From Fistulifera solaris (lineage: Eukaryota > Bacillariophyta > Bacillariophyceae > Naviculales > Stauroneidaceae): a DNA stretch of 64,000 bases. Where the stretch lies: the NCBI GenBank assembly GCA_030295235.1, contig AP026149.1, positions 682,001 through 746,000 of the forward strand. Direction: 5' to 3'. The notes under the pieces were generated by a model that was not told the DNA's origin, did not search any database, and was given only the letters and a program-made list of their open reading frames with translations. The position numbers and the translations under genes are program-made. This document shows positions 11,206-24,300 of this stretch, one piece after another; position 1 is the stretch's first letter; each line of letters begins with the position of its first letter.

Positions 11206-11574
11206 GTCTTCTATTATGTGAAGAGAGTGGGGAATATATTTGGTGGTGTTAGAATTAGTATTGTAATGTCGCAACTTGGTTGTCGTTAGGTTTGTTGCTC
11301 CTTCCATCGAATCTGAATGGAATGACCTATTACTCCCTATAAAAAATCTGCGATCATAAGTACTTAGTTACTTAGTATTTCGTCTCCGTTGAGCGCTTAA
11401 GTGAGAAACAAAAACTACGATCGTACCGTTCTATGTGACCACCTAACGAATGTTTCAACGGATATCTCGCGTTTCAGATGTCTCTGAACTTCTTCTGAAA
11501 ACGCTAAACACTTCTTCGTCACAAATTGAAATTTGAAATCTTCCCTTCGAGACTATCCAAAGCTTGCAAGAACC
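11206..11574. other. Intergenic region
   Basis: No gene recognised. A near-repeat of ACTTAGT units lies at about 11361-11377. Confidence 0.35.
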
Positions 11575-12266
11575 ATGATGCAAATAACCTTTTTCCGGGT
11601 TTGGTTCATGAGCGGACTATCCACAGTGCTTCTTCCACTAGTGGTGTTTTCCGCAGCCCGCCTTGCGAATACACAAACGCAAGAGGAAATGCAGCAAGAA
11701 GCCTTGAACGCCGAGTATTACGGACCATGCAAATGGTATCAATTCCGTTGCAAGCGCAACAATGGATGGTATTACCAAGGAGAACAACACAATGAAGCCA
11801 ATCGACGAGAAGAGAATGCGGCTCCTTGGTGGTGGTTGGGCAGGGAACGAAGACCGGAAGATCGGGCCAATCCGGCTCTCATCTTTACCTACTTGTGGAG
11901 TTTGCTGGTATTTGCGTTCATTTTACATTACGGGTACAACTCCATTCGAGACAAACAGGAGCATATTGCCATCACAGCACTCGCTGTTTTTGCCAACTTG
12001 AGCTTTATTATTATGGTACTGCTGCAAGGACTGGAAGGTGTCGTTGAAGTGGATGGGCCGCAATCGGAAGAAAATGGGTTTTGTGGACAAGTTGGAGTTC
12101 TCATGTTCCTCACTTATTTCTTTTGGATGATCTTTTCTCTTGTGTTCATGTGGACCATCCGTCAGAAAAAAGAGACGAAAACACAACTCTCATTGAGGTG
12201 GAGCCGTACGACTACCGTGCATCGAGCGACGATCCAGAAGACCAGCCACAGAAACCCATTGCTTAA
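11575..12266 (+). CDS. Unrecognised secreted/membrane protein, three TM helices
   Basis: Start chosen at the first ATG (11575); the frame upstream begins only with TTG. The protein opens with a signal peptide (TFFRVWFMSGLSTVLLPLVVFSAARLA), then a lumenal segment with Cys and aromatic residues (YYGPCKWYQFRCKRNNGWYY). Three transmembrane helices follow: ALIFTYLWSLLVFAFILHY, an AITALAVFANLSFIIMVLL helix and VGVLMFLTYFFWMIFSLVFMW. The cytoplasmic tail is better in the frame ending at 12266, which is acidic (TLIEVEPYDYRAS, DDPEDQPQKP). Reaching it needs one more A in the A6 run near 12166-12171; without that change the protein ends at 12303 with a basic tail. I do not recognise the family. It converges on VPS13. 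Confidence 0.6.
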
Positions 12267-12340
12267 TGAACGCACGGCGCAATCGGTGCGATGTCAGCTT
12301 TAATAATTTCATTTGTACATATTATTTTGACGTATGAATA

Positions 12341-15300
12341 CTATTTTGTATCCGCCTGGTCACTTCTATCTTTGTATTCCCCTTTGGCAGAGCTCAACGA
12401 ACGGAACGAAAACCGTTTCCTGCGATTCTCTTGAAGATTGGAGCTATTTTGATTAGTGTCCCCTTCCAATGCATCCTTCTGATCGAGACGTTGTTTCAGC
12501 CAAGCCACTTCTTCGCGCAATTTTGCCACTTCTTCTAGAGAGGAATCTAACGCTGATTTCTTTCGCAACTCATCCTTAAGTTCCCTTAGTTCTTGTCGTA
12601 ATGCCGTAAAATCTTGCAATCTGCTTTGGGTTAATTCTCTCTCCCGCATCATGGTTTGCTCGGCACTGAAACTGAGAAGCTGCTCCATCAATGATTCCAT
12701 ACGACCCATACGATCAGCTTGATTGATAGGCGTAGATGTAGGACCGAATTCTCGCCGTTGGGTACTCGGTGAAGCGGAGACACGTTCGGCTGATACTGCG
12801 TCAGATAAATCATCAGTAACCCTTTTTCTCTTTTCGATGACTACCATGAGACTCGACCGAACCGGAGCTAGTGATGGTAGGAATATCCTCATTCGCCGTC
12901 GCGAATGAGGCTCCAAGGACTGAATACTCGTACATGAACCTTCTGAAACGCTAGAAATGCGATTACTGCATCGGCCTGGGATAAACTTCGTGGGTATCAT
13001 GATAGAGTCGCTCAATTTCAACCGTTCGCTAGTGTCGCCTTCGTTTTGAATACTGGTACATGAAGCCAACTTGCCCAACATGGTTTCGTCCTGATCATTG
13101 ATTTGATCGAAAGTAGCTCGAGCTGAGGAAAAAAGATCCACATTTGATCCAAAGTCTCCACTCTTTTCTGATTCGGTACTATCAGAAAGGCTTTGCATAT
13201 CAACGTCTTCATCGTCTTTATTCTCGAGCGAGAGCGCCCAAGCTCTGGCTTGAATAAGCCATGTCGCGCCGCCTACTTCCGCAGATGCACGGAGACATGT
13301 TGCGTCGTCCATGCTCTGTCTTTCTCTGGCAACGGCTTCCTGTTGTTGTGAAGCAGGCAAATTGGAGTAGGTCTCGAATAAACTATCACTGACCCAAGGA
13401 AGATTTTCCAACACTTTAGGTAGTTCGTGTTCGCCAGTGTTTGATGTCAGAGAATCTGGACTGAAACGATAGATACCGAAGACAGTGTACCCCTCCTGAG
13501 ATCGATGACCGTGAAAGCCGATATCCGGATCACGCATGATTGAGTCGAAATTGCCGAGAACGCAGCACAAAGCATTGTGTAGTCTACCAAGTTGTCTGCG
13601 AAATTGGTATTCTGCAAGAATAGAAAAACATTCGACGACTTCCCCTTCGGTGTCCATTTTCGTATAATGGTCGAAGTCATTAGCGGTGTCCGCACGAAGT
13701 TCCTCGTTTTCCACCTCATTCTCGTCATCGCTTTCGCCGTCAATATTCTCGTCTTCCTGTCTGTCCGGGTATATTTGCGATTCTGCCTCTAACTCGTTCT
13801 TTGCTATATTGTCATCGTCCATCGAAAAGAGTGGTCTTGTCCTTCTCCTAATTTTACTCTGGAATCTCATCAGGTCCGGAGAAGAAAACACTTTCCGAGG
13901 GGGCCTTAGGCCGCCGTAATGAGCTTGGTTGGGCTTCTGCGATTTGACCTTGATTGTGAAGGCGACGCCACTATGACCATGGTCTACGACTTCAGATGAA
14001 ATGTTCGGTTTTTCGTCAAGGAGCAGTTCCCAGTATAAGAGTGGAGTTGATCGGTCAGATTGTCCTTTCTTCAGTTTCAACAAAAGGATTCGGGCATTCG
14101 TTATTATGGCATAAGTAGCATCATTATCAGAGTCAGGGAGGACTTCTACATGCACTACGAACTCACACGGAATCGGTATCGACCACCTTCGCTGTCTCAA
14201 GGGATATCTCTTGATCAAAGCATCGGCGTGCGAAACCGATGACTCATAATGCATTAAGATATTCATGAAACCAAAAGCGTAAGCTAGCCTGACTCTCATA
14301 GCGGGTTGAAAACGCTTCTCCAAGATATTGACACTCCGGGCTATGTCGTGAACCGAGGCAGAGATATGAACTATGGCATCGAGGATACCAACAATAGGAC
14401 GAGCCACAACACCCGTCACTCCAACAGCTAGCCCCGACAAAAGTCCCGGTACGCCGCGTTCGCGCAGTCCATCAATCGGCGCAAAAAAAAAGTAAAAAAT
14501 TGCGCCACCAAATCCTCCCAAAATATCCTGAATAGGCCTGAACAATGTCGAACCGACTTCGTTTACTCCCCGTTTCTTCCACTGACGTTGAATATTGGTA
14601 GCCTCGACAATAACACTTTCGCGATGCCAGTCGCTGAATTTGCTATCAAGTGACAAGTTCGCGGCAAACTGTGACGCAGCTGCGGACACTTTCGTGCAAA
14701 AAGCGAAGAATCCGCTAGTGCTATGTGAGAAGAAAGAGAGCGTTCCTTTGGCGACACCGACTCCAACACTAGAGGGGTCTGTTGGGGATTGAAGAAACGC
14801 GGACGAAGGTGCCAGAAACAAATCTTTGAATCCGGCAAAGACAGAAGAAAGCAACATAGTTGGGTTGCCTACGAAGTCTAGAGATCCGATGATTTTGTAA
14901 ATTTGCTTCATGGTCTCCTCATGATAAAACTTCCGAATATTGCTGAGCATTTGCGATGGGCTTTCGAAAAGATGGTAACTAATTTTCTCTTGCAATCGAA
15001 TGGGGGCGTCAGAAACATTTGGAAAAAGCGATGCTAGGAGTTTCGGTAAATTTTGGAGACTTTTGTCTACGCGAATAGGTGAGTCACAGCGGGAGCGTGG
15101 CAAAATAAACATTCCCCTTACCTTGCTCGAATTTGTCTTCGCTGGATGTTTTGTGACTCCACTTCAGTAGCATATCAGAGGAAGCATGTTGGGAGAACCG
15201 ATGAACTGCATCCTCTATGTGTTTGTAGAAAAATTCAGCGGGTCTTTGCGTCAGCTCCCACGTGTTGCGTCTTCCTTTCACGTACGACAAATTGAACTTA

Positions 15301-18300
15301 ATAGCACTCAACATGAACACCTGGACGTAAATTCTCTGCGATTCTTGTGACGTACTGAACCCATTTCTTAACAACCAAAGAAGAGGAGGCTCGTAGGTTT
15401 GATTACCGAAGCTGTCGCCTATATTCTCAACATTAGTCTCGAATGTGTTTGTAGCTTGCAATGCATTGCGCAATTTTAGAGAGTAGAATAAGATAAGCAA
15501 ATCGCAAACAAGCTGTTCTTCGATGGTCACATCGAATTCTGCTATTGACACGTCAATAAGTTCGAACGAAACGACTTCGACAGAGCGTAAATTGTCTTTC
15601 ACCGCGAAAATTTGCGCTACCGGGCGAAGAAAATCATTAGGTGTCGGTGCCAAAGCGATCGCTTCTCGTGCGTTGGCTGCCTGGTTATCGATCTGCGCCC
15701 AGGATGCAGACAAGCACAGGCGGCTTTTTGCGGCAGTAATCCAATATCTTCCGTCGATATCCATGATGGTGAATGATAGTAGTTCCATTGACCTTTCAGA
15801 GTCAATGAGGGCAGCTGATAGGCGTGGAACGTCAACTTTCACATAGAAACTGATCGGTGACGCCCCAGTGCACATGATCCTTTGTTTTGGCGTTAAGTAC
15901 TTTCCACCGCTTCCGTCTTCTGTCCAAGAGATGGCTAATTGAATACGCGGTCTGTAGATATCCCTGAATTTGGTCTCATCAGGTTGTTCGCTTTCTGGGG
16001 GTTGTGGAATTATACCCCCTCTTCCTTCGACAGGGGCGGCTTCTTCTGGGCTTAAAAGAGGAAACCAACGTTCATATACCGGCGAGCCATTTCCGCTTTC
16101 TTTGACGCAGGCTGCCACTAATTTAGCAAGCGGTAAGTAGACTACACCAATTTCTGCTTTCCCCTGCAATTGCTGTTGTCTTCTTTCTCCCACAACGCTT
16201 AGTCGGATCCACCCATTATTTTCTTGGGGGTCTACGCGAATTCGGACGTCGTTCGCAAAATTATTCGCTGACTTATTGGCCGTGTTTCTGGCAGAAGACT
16301 GGTCAGAGTCAGAATCGATGAAAGAATCAGACCAAACAGGGGCAACTCGTGCATCAACTGTGTTGGTAAAAGTAACCTGTTGTCCGAAGCGAACTTTGAC
16401 AAGCATGCCAGTGTATAACGCACTGGTTAAGTTTAATGCCTGGATCGGTCGAATCGTTAAAAAACCTCCTTCATTCAAAATTGTGGAATAAGACCTTTTG
16501 GTAGCATTCTCAAAGCTCTCCCTTGATTTCCGGAATCCCGCGGCTCGTTTTTCAAGAGAACACATGATCTGAGACGGTAAGCAGTTACGCGAACCCAGCT
16601 TTTCTGAGATAGGGTCGATAGCAGCTGCCGCAGTCTTTGCTGGCAAACACGTAGGTTTGAGAGACACACTGAAATTCGAACCATCGAAAGTATAAGTAAA
16701 ACCATCATCATTGAAAAGATGTTGTGCCATGGTCCAAGATCTTATTGAAGATATCTTTACTTTCGTTCCCTCCACATTGCCGCGACATAAAATATCTCGG
16801 TCTGTTCTAGTTTTGCTGTGTTGCGCTTTCAATTCTTGTCGTTGGTCTTTAATTTTATTTTCAACAATGTGTGTCAGAAGTGGCATTGTGAATGATCCAA
16901 CGCGAATGGAATGAAAGTCTGAACTCGATGAGTATTTCAGAATGATGCCTCGTTCTTTTGAAAGTTCTTTCAGGTGGTCTGGGGCCAGGTTGGTGTCTAC
17001 GCTCGATCGCAAGGGTTTCATTAAAGTTTTCATCACCTCTCCGCTACGCTGTGCAATGAGGCCATTTGCACCAATTAAATTCGGTTTTGGCAATGACAAA
17101 GGGTTTCCAAATTCGTTTCCAATGGTCGCGTTCTTTTCGTCTCTGCATTGTTTAGATTGCTCAAGTAGTCCCTCTTTTCGTTGTTGCAATTCGACCAGTC
17201 TTTTTTCGGACAGCAATGTATAATACTGGAGAAGGCCCGGGATTGAGTGAATCCATTGCGCGCGCAAACGAATCGACTGTGATCTTTGGCTCTCTAACTC
17301 CCTTCGCCCAGTTCTTCCAGCCAATGGAAACCATCCAACTAAAGGTTCTTGATTGCGGAGACAATGCAACTCTATTTGCGCCTTACCGAGTATGATGTGA
17401 CGGCCAAATCTTCGGTAATTTCTTACCACAATATTTAGAGTGTGGTCCCTTGGACTATCAACTGCCTCCTGTGGAACATCGAAAACGAACGTTTGCCCAT
17501 CCCATGTAGGTGATAACGATTTGCGAACATAATATGTACGTTTCGAGTCAGTTCTCTTCATAAGAGAGCGCCGAAAAGATCTGCTATGTTTCATTTTGAT
17601 CTCAACATAAGCGTTACAGTCACCGACAAAGGAGTCAGAACACAAACCGCTTGATTCAAGAATCTCCACCAAGACTTGATGCCTTCTCGTGACGGTGGAC
17701 AATTCGAATGTATTTGACATCAATTTATTTGCTTCCTCAGCGATGGCATTGATTGATGAACCCTGGTCATTGGTTCCTTCGCTGCAGGTACTTCTGGACA
17801 TTAGATTGTCGTTCAACGCGACAAGAGAGAGGGATCGCTTGGATTCTTCTTCTATTGCTTCCTCCAGCAACACCATGCAATCCTTCCGCAGCAACTGGGG
17901 GTCACCTTCTTGAAAATGGTCGCGAGTAATAAGCACTCGCGTTATTCCAATGACGTCAACTTCAAACTCTAGTGTCCTTGGAGACCTTAGGCGTTTGTCT
18001 TGCCAATGAAGTATATCACGCGAGCCTATTTCTTCGAGTTGCACGCTGATTGTTTGAGAGAAATAAGCATCCTCTTCGCTTTTTATTGCCTTGTTGTTAA
18101 CCATGTTTTTCTGTACGGAAATCTTGCTTTGTTCGTGGTCTTTATCATTAAACCGATATGATAATGCTGGTGCGACTCGAACACTTAAGCGCTTAGGTTT
18201 TAACGGCTCTTGCCACGCGTAGCTACAACTCTCCCCGGGTTTTAAGGAATACCATGAATGAAATGTACAGCTTTTCTGGCGAAAGTAAATTGTAGTTGTA

Positions 18301-21300
18301 AAAGTCTGGTTGCGAATAGAGAAAGGGGGGTTGTCTTCAGGACGGAGAACTACGAACATCATATGATGGGTGTTCTTCAGTTCTACACGAGCGTAGGTGA
18401 TAGGGGTAACAGGAATTGCCCCCGTACCTTCGTTTCGAGTGGAGTCGATGGCAAGCGAAAGCGATGTACTTGCATGGGTTATGGCACTGGCCTTCGCAGC
18501 TTTCATACGAACGCGCCTCACACTCTCTTCCATCGTCCGGAAAACCAATTCAAGGGGGCGACAAGTGGAGCGCAAGCTTTGGGATTCTCGAGCAGCCATC
18601 GTCCCACCTAGTCGCAACGATGCCCGCCGTCTGGCAGCGCGTCCTATATCTTGGCTTCGCAGCTCATTGAGCCTAAATCTTAGGATTTCCATTGTTTCTG
18701 CAAAAGTTTGCCGAGTCACTGGGATTCCATCAATTTTCAGCAGCTCGTCGCCTACATGAATATCGGTTTCGTAAAAAAGCAAATGATGGTTTCTTGACGC
18801 CCTTCACTATCAATTTTCTGTTGTTTCCCCATTCGGACTCAAACCATACACCAAGTTCGCCAGTAAATCCTTGGACATTAGGCGCGAGATTTACCTGATA
18901 TTCGGGCGATGCTCTCGTTGTGATATGACGGATCGTTTTAAGGTCGACATATCGCTTGATTGGTAAAACACTCTCTCCCTCTACGTCCACTGAAACACTT
19001 GCGGTCAATCTATAAGATACTCCGAAATCAAAACGAATAACTCTGTCTCCGCGTGTGTCGGGTAGCACAAAGGGTGCCAGATCAGAAGAGTCTAATGTCT
19101 TAATGTAGGTCGCCGACTGGCTGGCAGTAGTCACAAGGGGCATTTTACCCTTTAAATCGTTGTCCAATACGGCTTCTTTCCCCCATAAATTTTCATATAT
19201 GTTGTTTTTCTCGGAGGAGCTCTGTTTCAACCTCCACTTAGTTTCGCCTTGTGCACCCGCACTAAGAGAAGAAAGCGGATGGAAGATCGAATTGTCCTGC
19301 CAAAGCCTAACCGGGCACCCAAGCATGTTCACGAACACATAACGGGGGAGAATGCGAACAATCCTGGTATAACTTGACAATATACCCGGTGCTAAGTGTA
19401 CAACAACGGTGACATCTAGAAATCGTCCATCCTTGCAATGCATACTTTGTGTGTGTGTGAGTGAAGTTTGAGCCGGTAGATGTTCACAAGGGACGAAACT
19501 TACTTGGCGAATTGAGTTATACCAACCGACTCTAAAGTCAAACCTTTCGACCAGTCCGACTGATAACTTAACGAGCCCGTTCCGTCTTTAAGCTGGATAC
19601 ATAAACGCTGAGCCGCAATGCCAAGTCCTTCTGGAAAGTTAAACATGAACGCTAACTCCCACAGTTTAGTTAAAGATAGCTCGGCATCGAGTAGCCCGGC
19701 TATTTCGTTCTTCGGAAGACCGGTTTCTCCAGATATCGATGCCAGAGCTCCGGGAGTACCAGCAAATAGGGGCCTCTTTTCTTTGATATCGTCCGTAAGA
19801 GCAGCACTCTGGGTATTGCTTCCGCTTCTTCCGTACCCAATATTGGACATCAATTTGGATCCGTCGCGGTTTGGACTGTGGACGGTGCCGCTTACGAAAA
19901 GTTTACTGTTTTCCTGCTTATAACGAAGTGGAAGTTCGGTAGTGTTGACGACCCAAAAGGGCAGTACACCGAAATCCGTCGTTGGCCGCCTCCTCCGCGA
20001 ATGTTTTCTATCTGTAATCTAAGCTTTTGACCTAAACTGTCGACTACGGTAGCCCCATCGGCGACATCCTCAGGAGAATAGGAAGAAGAATCTACGCGAT
20101 ATGTCTTTCCATCAGCAGCTACCCCAGACAAAAATTGACAATGAAATGACTGAGAAGCTTCCCATGCTGAGGATTCAAAACACGAAAAACTTACCTCCTT
20201 GGCTATCGTTGGTGTTGCCGATACGGACTCGTTTCTGTTTCGACGACGTTCGTTCTTTTAAATGAGGATTTTGAGCTTTGAAGATCTTGTTTTGAGCTCG
20301 CTTGTCGGGGCTGTCTCCGATTGAGGTCAAGGTTTTGCCGATTTGTTTCGTGACAGCTTTGCCTGCTTTCCCGATCGACTTCAGTCCTACCAAATTCTCT
20401 GCAAATGAAGGTGTGAGTTAAGCGCAACATTTGATTACGTAGCATTTTGAGACCTCTCTGCCCACATGCGAAACTTCCGACAAACATACCTCGTAGTCTA
20501 GCATTATGATCTGCACCATGATGAACCAGCGCACCTTCTCCAACCGGGGTCCTGCAAAACCCCAAATTGATGTAGAGCATCAAAGGAGAATCAAGACCCA
20601 ATGAGTGCACAGAGACTTCTTCTCCGGGTTCAACATCTTTAAACCACAGAACTTTTTTTATGGACAGCGTGCATTAACTCAAATCTCCCAATCTTCGGCA
20701 GAAGATTAACGACGACAAAGGGCGGATGAATGGATAGACTATACAAGACAGGTCCATGCACCAAACCCTTGCGATGCTTGTCCACAGTCGCAGCTGTCCC
20801 AACTATTGGACTTCGCCCAACTTCAACAGCGTAACAGAATGGCGCAATACGATCACCACCTTGCACGAGGGGGGCAAGCGAGGTGGACGGCTGTTTTCGC
20901 GTCATCTGGGGATACTTCGTTTCCACGACATTTTTCAAATATAGCGGCCGATTCTTCCACTAATTTTGATAAATGCACAGCGCGCGAGCTGAAATGGACT
21001 TCAAAATGTTACCCTCACTTGATTCGGTTTCGACGAACGAGCCAGCACCGCTCGGAACGTTATCCGGTTTGATCCACAAAGAGCCCGTACTGCCGGTGCA
21101 AATACTATCTCGATTCAAAGCATCAAGTAAGACAAGAGTAGGAACGTTAAAAGCATCACCCGGCTGGACCAGCTGACTTTCATTCACGAGATTCTCGCCG
21201 GCAATTTCTTCAAAATGGGGTGAAGCATTAGGGTTCGGATGACAGATTACTCTGATAGAATGCGATGTTTTATTCACCACCTCAAAAAGCGATCGAATGA

Positions 21301-24300
21301 CCACTTGTCGCCCTCCTTTCTCGAAATCTATTTCAACGAGCACCTGCATTAAATTATGCAGTCTCCAATCGTCGCGGAGACGTCGTTGTAGGGCCACTTC
21401 TTTCGGTTCAATAGCAGCGAAACGTCTTCCAAACGAGTCGACACTAAGACCGCGGATCCAAGAACATCCAGGTAACTGGATGTCAACAAGATGCGGAACC
21501 ACTTCTTCGCTGGCTTCGTTAAAGCCAGGGTATTTAACTTCTTTTATGACCAGATTTTGAACGGACGACACAGACGCTTCAAAAGATAACTTAACGACAC
21601 TGCTGTGATCGAGATACGTCAAGATCGGTGAAGGCCCAATATCTTCGCGTAACGACTCGTATCTATAGAAACGAATTCGCTGTCCTGTCATGTTTTTCAA
21701 TGAAAAGGCGACCCTCTCGGGAACGTCACTATGATTGAATTTCCTATGGGTCACGGAAAGGCCTTCGACAACATCGCTAAGCATACTGCAAGCTTTCATT
21801 GTCTCTTGTCTCATACTAGCTGTTGTATCCGAAATCGGTGGCCGAGTTACTCCGAGAACATTTCGGAGTTGCTGTTTGTAGAGCTCCAAAACCTGACTAA
21901 CAATCACAAGAAAAGCACTCGAAATGTTAGCGTGCAAGGGGCTGTCAGAGGACAACGTTAGTCCGCCACCTCGCAATCTCGACTTTTTCCACAACAAACA
22001 AAACTTAAAAGCTTCAAGAAGAGGTTCCCAACTCCTTGTTGAGCCTAGCTTGAAGTAATCCGCCCAGAAAAGGCCATCAACGATGACCTGTAATTCATTC
22101 AGAGCGCTCCTATCCTTTGGTGATCGGTCGTGTGCGTCGAATTGAGAGATTGTTGCTTTCATCGACGATAACGACAACACAAAAATAGGAAGGTGAATCC
22201 CTAGTATTGGATCAAGCAGAAAGAATCGAATATCACTTATCCGAGCTACCAAAGAAAATGTCGACCCAATCGTTTCAGGTAGGTTTTCTGTGGTTGTCTC
22301 CTCACTAGCATTAAATAATCCCAAAACCGTGGAAGCCACTGACGGCAAGACTTCAAGCACACACGTCAACTCACAAACTCTGGGCCCTAAGTGTCGAGAT
22401 GGCTGATCTGCGGGCTGGCACACAAATGGATCTGTTATTATTGTCGGTGCGACAGCTAGTCGGGGATACACCACACTGCAAGCCATTGGGTCAGTCAATG
22501 GCATTTGTATTGAGTAGTCCGTGTGGTTCGATTCAATTTTGTGATTAACCAGCACGCCGAATGTTAAATCCTCGATCAACTTTTGTTCCGAATTGATACC
22601 TACTTGAAACTTTAATGAAAGTCCCCCCGAAACAACCTCTTGGCTTGAGAATTCCACTGTTGACGTACTATGAAACCACAACCCACCATCGCCTTGAGCT
22701 ATCAAATTGCCTGATGGGGTACATGGGATCGAAATAAGCGGCGATGTCATCCATAACCGAAAGTCTGTTCCTTTGCAGACATCTGACGGGCGCGACAAGT
22801 TTACAGACATTTCAGACGATCCCATCAATGACTTTTTCAAGTCCTCAACAACTCTAGCAGCCTCAAACGAAGGATTACCATGTTTGTCATTTGTTCCGAA
22901 TGCAGTTGCAAATTCCAATAGTCGGTGGACAGTCCCAAAATCTGAGAGAACTAGCCTAGAGGAATCCATGCCTACGTTAATCATGGACCAAGAAGGCGTA
23001 AGAAAAACGCTTGCTTGGAAAGGTTGTGCCAGCTTGGTAGACAGAGATCGATAGTCTTCCCTCAACCCGAACAGCATGTCTGCCCAGGGTTTGGGCTGCT
23101 TATCACCAGCAACCACAAGAAAGTCATGATAACTGCAGTTCTCGTCATTTAGCGTCAAGACTTTACTAGCGACACCACATCTTGCGACACCCGCCTCATC
23201 TATCGTCAATTGTAGAACAGCATCTTTGATGTACAAAGTAGAACCCGGAGAATCCCCAATAAGTCTGCCGTCATCATCATGACAGTCAAAAGACATTCGA
23301 AGAGAAAGCTCATCGTAAACGAGACAGAACTCACTTCTTAGTCTAGCAGGATTCATCAATATATTCTTCCATTCCTCAGTTCCGAGTTCAGGAAAATGAC
23401 GGGCTTTTACTGGTAGCTCAGAGAACGCCTTCACATCGAGCGGTGGATAAGGAAACATGTACGGGAGTTCCTGCATATTGCTGTACCAAATTGACAGAAG
23501 CAAATTAAATTGTGAATTGCGCGTTTCCAGCGAAACAAGTCCCGTTTCGTGGCCAGGGTTAGTCAGCAGTATACGAAGGTGCGGGGCCCGGTCAATGACA
23601 ACATCGACAGCAATAGGTATTACAGACATCTCACGCCACAATCGAGAGTTGCATTCATCAGCTTCTTCCTGACCTATGATATTTTTGGTTGTGCCACGCA
23701 CAAACACATTTTGTTGGGCGAAGCGCGCCCTCCTTTTCGTAAATGTGGTGAAAAGCGGGTTGACCAGTAGAGTCGCTTCTGACTTCCGAAAGAGTAGAAA
23801 AAATTCGGGCCCCGCGAACTTCGATTTTTGTTCTTGTGACTCCACACCCATCTTCATTCTTTCCGACGGGATTCAAGTGTAATTCAGAGAGTCCGTCGGG
23901 CATAGAAAAAGGATGAGTCGACATTAGACTGACAAATAGTGATTGTCTCGATTTCGATTGCTATCATGTCGGCACTAATACTTGATCTGGGTAGAAGGAA
24001 TGACGATTCTTCGAGATCCACGCGGAATGACAGCGACGACGACCCGGACGAAGCCGCAGAATCGACACAGCCCCCATTAGCTTGGAAAATAGGAAACGCG
24101 CCGTACATGGGAGAGAGCATAACCTGACGAAATTCTTCAAAATATTTTTGCAGTAAAACAATCTGCATGTAGGAAAGTGTCACAAGAGTATGGCTGCCCG
24201 ATGTTCGTAAGGAAAAAGGAAGAATACGCTTTCTTTCGGAAATACCATCTCCCGCTAAAGTAGAGACAATCACTGGGTGCACCTCACTGCCAGGCGATAG

